A DNA stretch of 7,922 bases from Acidobacteriaceae bacterium. Lineage in GTDB: Bacteria; Acidobacteriota; Terriglobia; Terriglobales; Acidobacteriaceae. Under the pieces are notes generated by a model that was not told where the DNA came from, did not search any database, and saw nothing but the letters and a program-made list of their open reading frames with translations. The DNA lies in assembly GCA_025462805.1 (NCBI GenBank), contig JAOAPJ010000153.1:1-7922 (forward strand). Reading direction: 5' to 3'. The translations under genes and the position numbers were made by a program. Below are positions 6,309-7,922 of the stretch, one piece after another; position 1 is the stretch's first letter, and each line of letters begins with the position of its first letter.

Positions 6309-7922
6309 ATGGCTTCCCCACTGCACCGCCACGAAGCAACCGCCACCGTGACCGACTGCTTCTACGGTGGCGGGGAGATGGGCGCGGTCATGCGCTCCAT
6401 GGATTGGTCGAAGACCCTCCTGGGCCCCGTCGACAAATGGTCCGCTAGTCTCCAAATGATGGTGAGGCTTCTTCTCACCAACCGATTCCCGTTGCTGCTC
6501 TGGTGGGGACCAGGGTACTGCCAGCTTTACAACGATTCCTACCGGCCGGTGCTCGGGACCAAGCATCCGAAATCCATGGGAGAGCCGGCCCGAGACTGTT
6601 TCCCCGAGATCTGGCATATCATCGGCCCACTGATTGACTCGCCTTTCAATGGTGGCCCTGCCATCTGGATGGAAGACATCGAGCTCGAATACCAGCGCCG
6701 TGATTTTCTCGAAGAGGCTCATTTCACGATCGCATACAGTCCGGTTCCAGATGACAGCGTGGCCGGCGGCATAGGTGGCGTGCTCGCAACCGTGTATGAG
6801 ATCACGGAGAAGGTGTTAAGCGAACGGCGCGTGGCCGCCCTTCGTGATCTCGCAGCACGTTCTGTCGACGCCGGAAGCGCTGAGGAAGCCTGCACGACTG
6901 CTGCGGAGGTGCTTTGCAATTATCCGCGTGACATTCCCTTCGCACTGTTTTATCTGATCGATGATGATCAAGGGAGCGCACGCCTCGCGGCGGTGTGCGG
7001 TGTTGATAAGGAGAGTCCGGCCGCTCCTCTAGTGATCGATCCACGCAGACAGGAATCCGATGGGACGTGGCCGATTGGCGAAGTATTGACGAGTGGCCAA
7101 GCATTTCAGGTCGAAGATCTGGACCTTCGGCTGAAAACCGTACCCCGCGGACCGTGGTCCGATCCTCCCCGCTGCGCGGCATTGATCCCGATTCGATCAA
7201 ACACTGCGAAGAAGCCAGCCGGAGTTCTGGTCGCCGGGATCAGCCCGCGCCTGCGATTTGACGATTTGTACCATGGTTTCTTTGACCTCGTGAGCAATCA
7301 AGTGGCTGCCACAATTGCCTGCGCACGCGCCTATGAAGAGGAGCGCAAAAGGGCCGAGACGCTGGCTGAGATCGATCGGGCCAAGACCGCATTCTTCAAA
7401 AACGTGAGCCGCGAATTCCGTACCCCGCTCAACCTGACCTTGGGGGCTACTGAGGACGCCCTCAGGTCGCCGGAAGGCACACTGCGAGGCGAAGACTTGA
7501 AGACGGTCCATCGAAATCAGCTGCGGCTTCTGGAGCTTGTTAACTCTCTTCTTGATTTCTCGCGCATTCAGGCTGGGCGGCTGGAGGCCGTCTATACGCC
7601 CACCGACATCTCGAGCTTTACAACGGACTTGGCTAGTTCGTTTCGGCCTGCAATGCACCGCGCAGGGTTGCGATATGAGGTTGATTGCGAACCGATCGCG
7701 GAACCTCTGTTCATCGATCGGGACAGGTGGGAAAAAATTGTTTTGAACCTTATTTCCAACGCTTTGAAATTTACGTTCAAAGGGTGCGTCGCCGTCAGGG
7801 TCAGAGCAGCGGGAGGTTCGGTCAAGCTTGAGGTCAGCGATACAGGAACGGGCATTCCGCAACGCGAGTTACCCCATTTATTTGAGCGATTTTATCGCGT
7901 GGAGGGAGCACAGGGCAGAACC
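6309..7922 (+). CDS. PAS-GAF sensor histidine kinase, H-box His replaced by Arg (3' end outside window)
   Basis: The frame is open from ATG 6309 to the last base: 538 residues with no stop. An N-terminal PAS-like sensor (about residues 25-172) has the typical D-W-S-K-T-L-L-G-P opening, W-W-G-P, L-Y-N-D-S-Y-R-P-V-L-G and H-P-K-S-M-G. A GAF-like domain follows (about 185-340). HisKA (about 350-420) shows F-F-K-N-V-S-R-E-F-R-T-P, where Arg368 (CGC, 7410-7412) occupies the position of the phospho-accepting His. HATPase_c is intact as far as visible: N-box N-L-I-S-N-A-L-K-F (about 478-487), V-S-D-T-G-T-G-I-P (about 508-517), then L-F-E-R-F-Y-R-V-E-G. No membrane segments were seen, so it is probably cytoplasmic. 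Relatives often end in one or more receivers, which would lie past the window. With Arg at 368 normal autophosphorylation is not expected; it may be a pseudokinase or allosteric partner, or carry a point mutation or sequencing error. It is divergent from the XRE/S24 gene. Confidence 0.9.
   Translation, partial: MASPLHRHEATATVTDCFYGGGEMGAVMRSMDWSKTLLGPVDKWSASLQMMVRLLLTNRFPLLLWWGPGYCQLYNDSYRPVLGTKHPKSMGEPARDCFPEIWHIIGPLIDSPFNGGPAIWMEDIELEYQRRDFLEEAHFTIAYSPVPDDSVAGGIGGVLATVYEITEKVLSERRVAALRDLAARSVDAGSAEEACTTAAEVLCNYPRDIPFALFYLIDDDQGSARLAAVCGVDKESPAAPLVIDPRRQESDGTWPIGEVLTSGQAFQVEDLDLRLKTVPRGPWSDPPRCAALIPIRSNTAKKPAGVLVAGISPRLRFDDLYHGFFDLVSNQVAATIACARAYEEERKRAETLAEIDRAKTAFFKNVSREFRTPLNLTLGATEDALRSPEGTLRGEDLKTVHRNQLRLLELVNSLLDFSRIQAGRLEAVYTPTDISSFTTDLASSFRPAMHRAGLRYEVDCEPIAEPLFIDRDRWEKIVLNLISNALKFTFKGCVAVRVRAAGGSVKLEVSDTGTGIPQRELPHLFERFYRVEGAQGRT

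Noticed and set aside
6276..6722. 148-codon open frame on the minus strand
   Set aside because: It is antisense to the kinase N-terminal PAS region and would run through the dyad and promoter region; no family resemblance.
7197..7862. 221-codon open frame on the minus strand
   Set aside because: It is antisense to the clearly recognisable GAF, HisKA and HATPase regions of the kinase and has no domain or ribosome binding site of its own.

Overview
The window looks like chromosomal DNA from a soil-type member of the Acidobacteriota (Terriglobia-like). This is inferred from the Oar-type TonB-dependent receptor fragment, the CheB-CheR-PAS fusion protein, the PAS-GAF sensor kinase of the 'DWSKTxLGP' type, and the moderately high GC content. 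No rRNA, tRNA, CRISPR array, transposase or integrase was seen.

Layout. Bases 1-1317 (+) are the 3' end of an outer-membrane TonB-dependent receptor. Bases 1318-1760 hold no convincing gene but contain several strong inverted repeats, including a potential three-way-junction RNA fold at 1438-1501. Bases 1761-2150 (+) encode a stand-alone receiver-domain response regulator. It converges, across only 38 bases, on a large (-) gene (2189-5188) for a CheB-CheR-PAS-coiled coil-PAS-PAS protein that has no histidine kinase domain. Upstream of that gene, on the same strand, lies an XRE/S24 (CI/LexA-like) regulator (5337-6101). Across a 207-base divergent intergenic region a PAS-GAF-HisKA-HATPase sensor kinase (6309 to the window end, +) begins and runs off the end.

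How the parts may work together (inference). The four complete or near-complete genes after the receptor look like a signalling locus. It has a receiver without an output domain, a methylesterase/methyltransferase/PAS scaffold without a kinase, a repressor-like DNA-binding protein, and a sensor kinase. Two normally essential catalytic residues appear to be missing. The kinase H-box reads S-R-E-F-R-T-P, with Arg in place of the phospho-accepting His. The S24 domain keeps its Ser but seems to have Ser where the catalytic Lys should be. A 30-base dyad with two nested arm pairs sharing one centre lies just upstream of the kinase start, overlapping a plausible promoter. It is the best candidate operator for the divergently encoded XRE/S24 protein.

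Limits: domain calls rest on motif recognition by eye. The receptor is truncated at its 5' end and the kinase at its 3' end by the window edges. Promoter and RNA-structure calls are low to moderate confidence.
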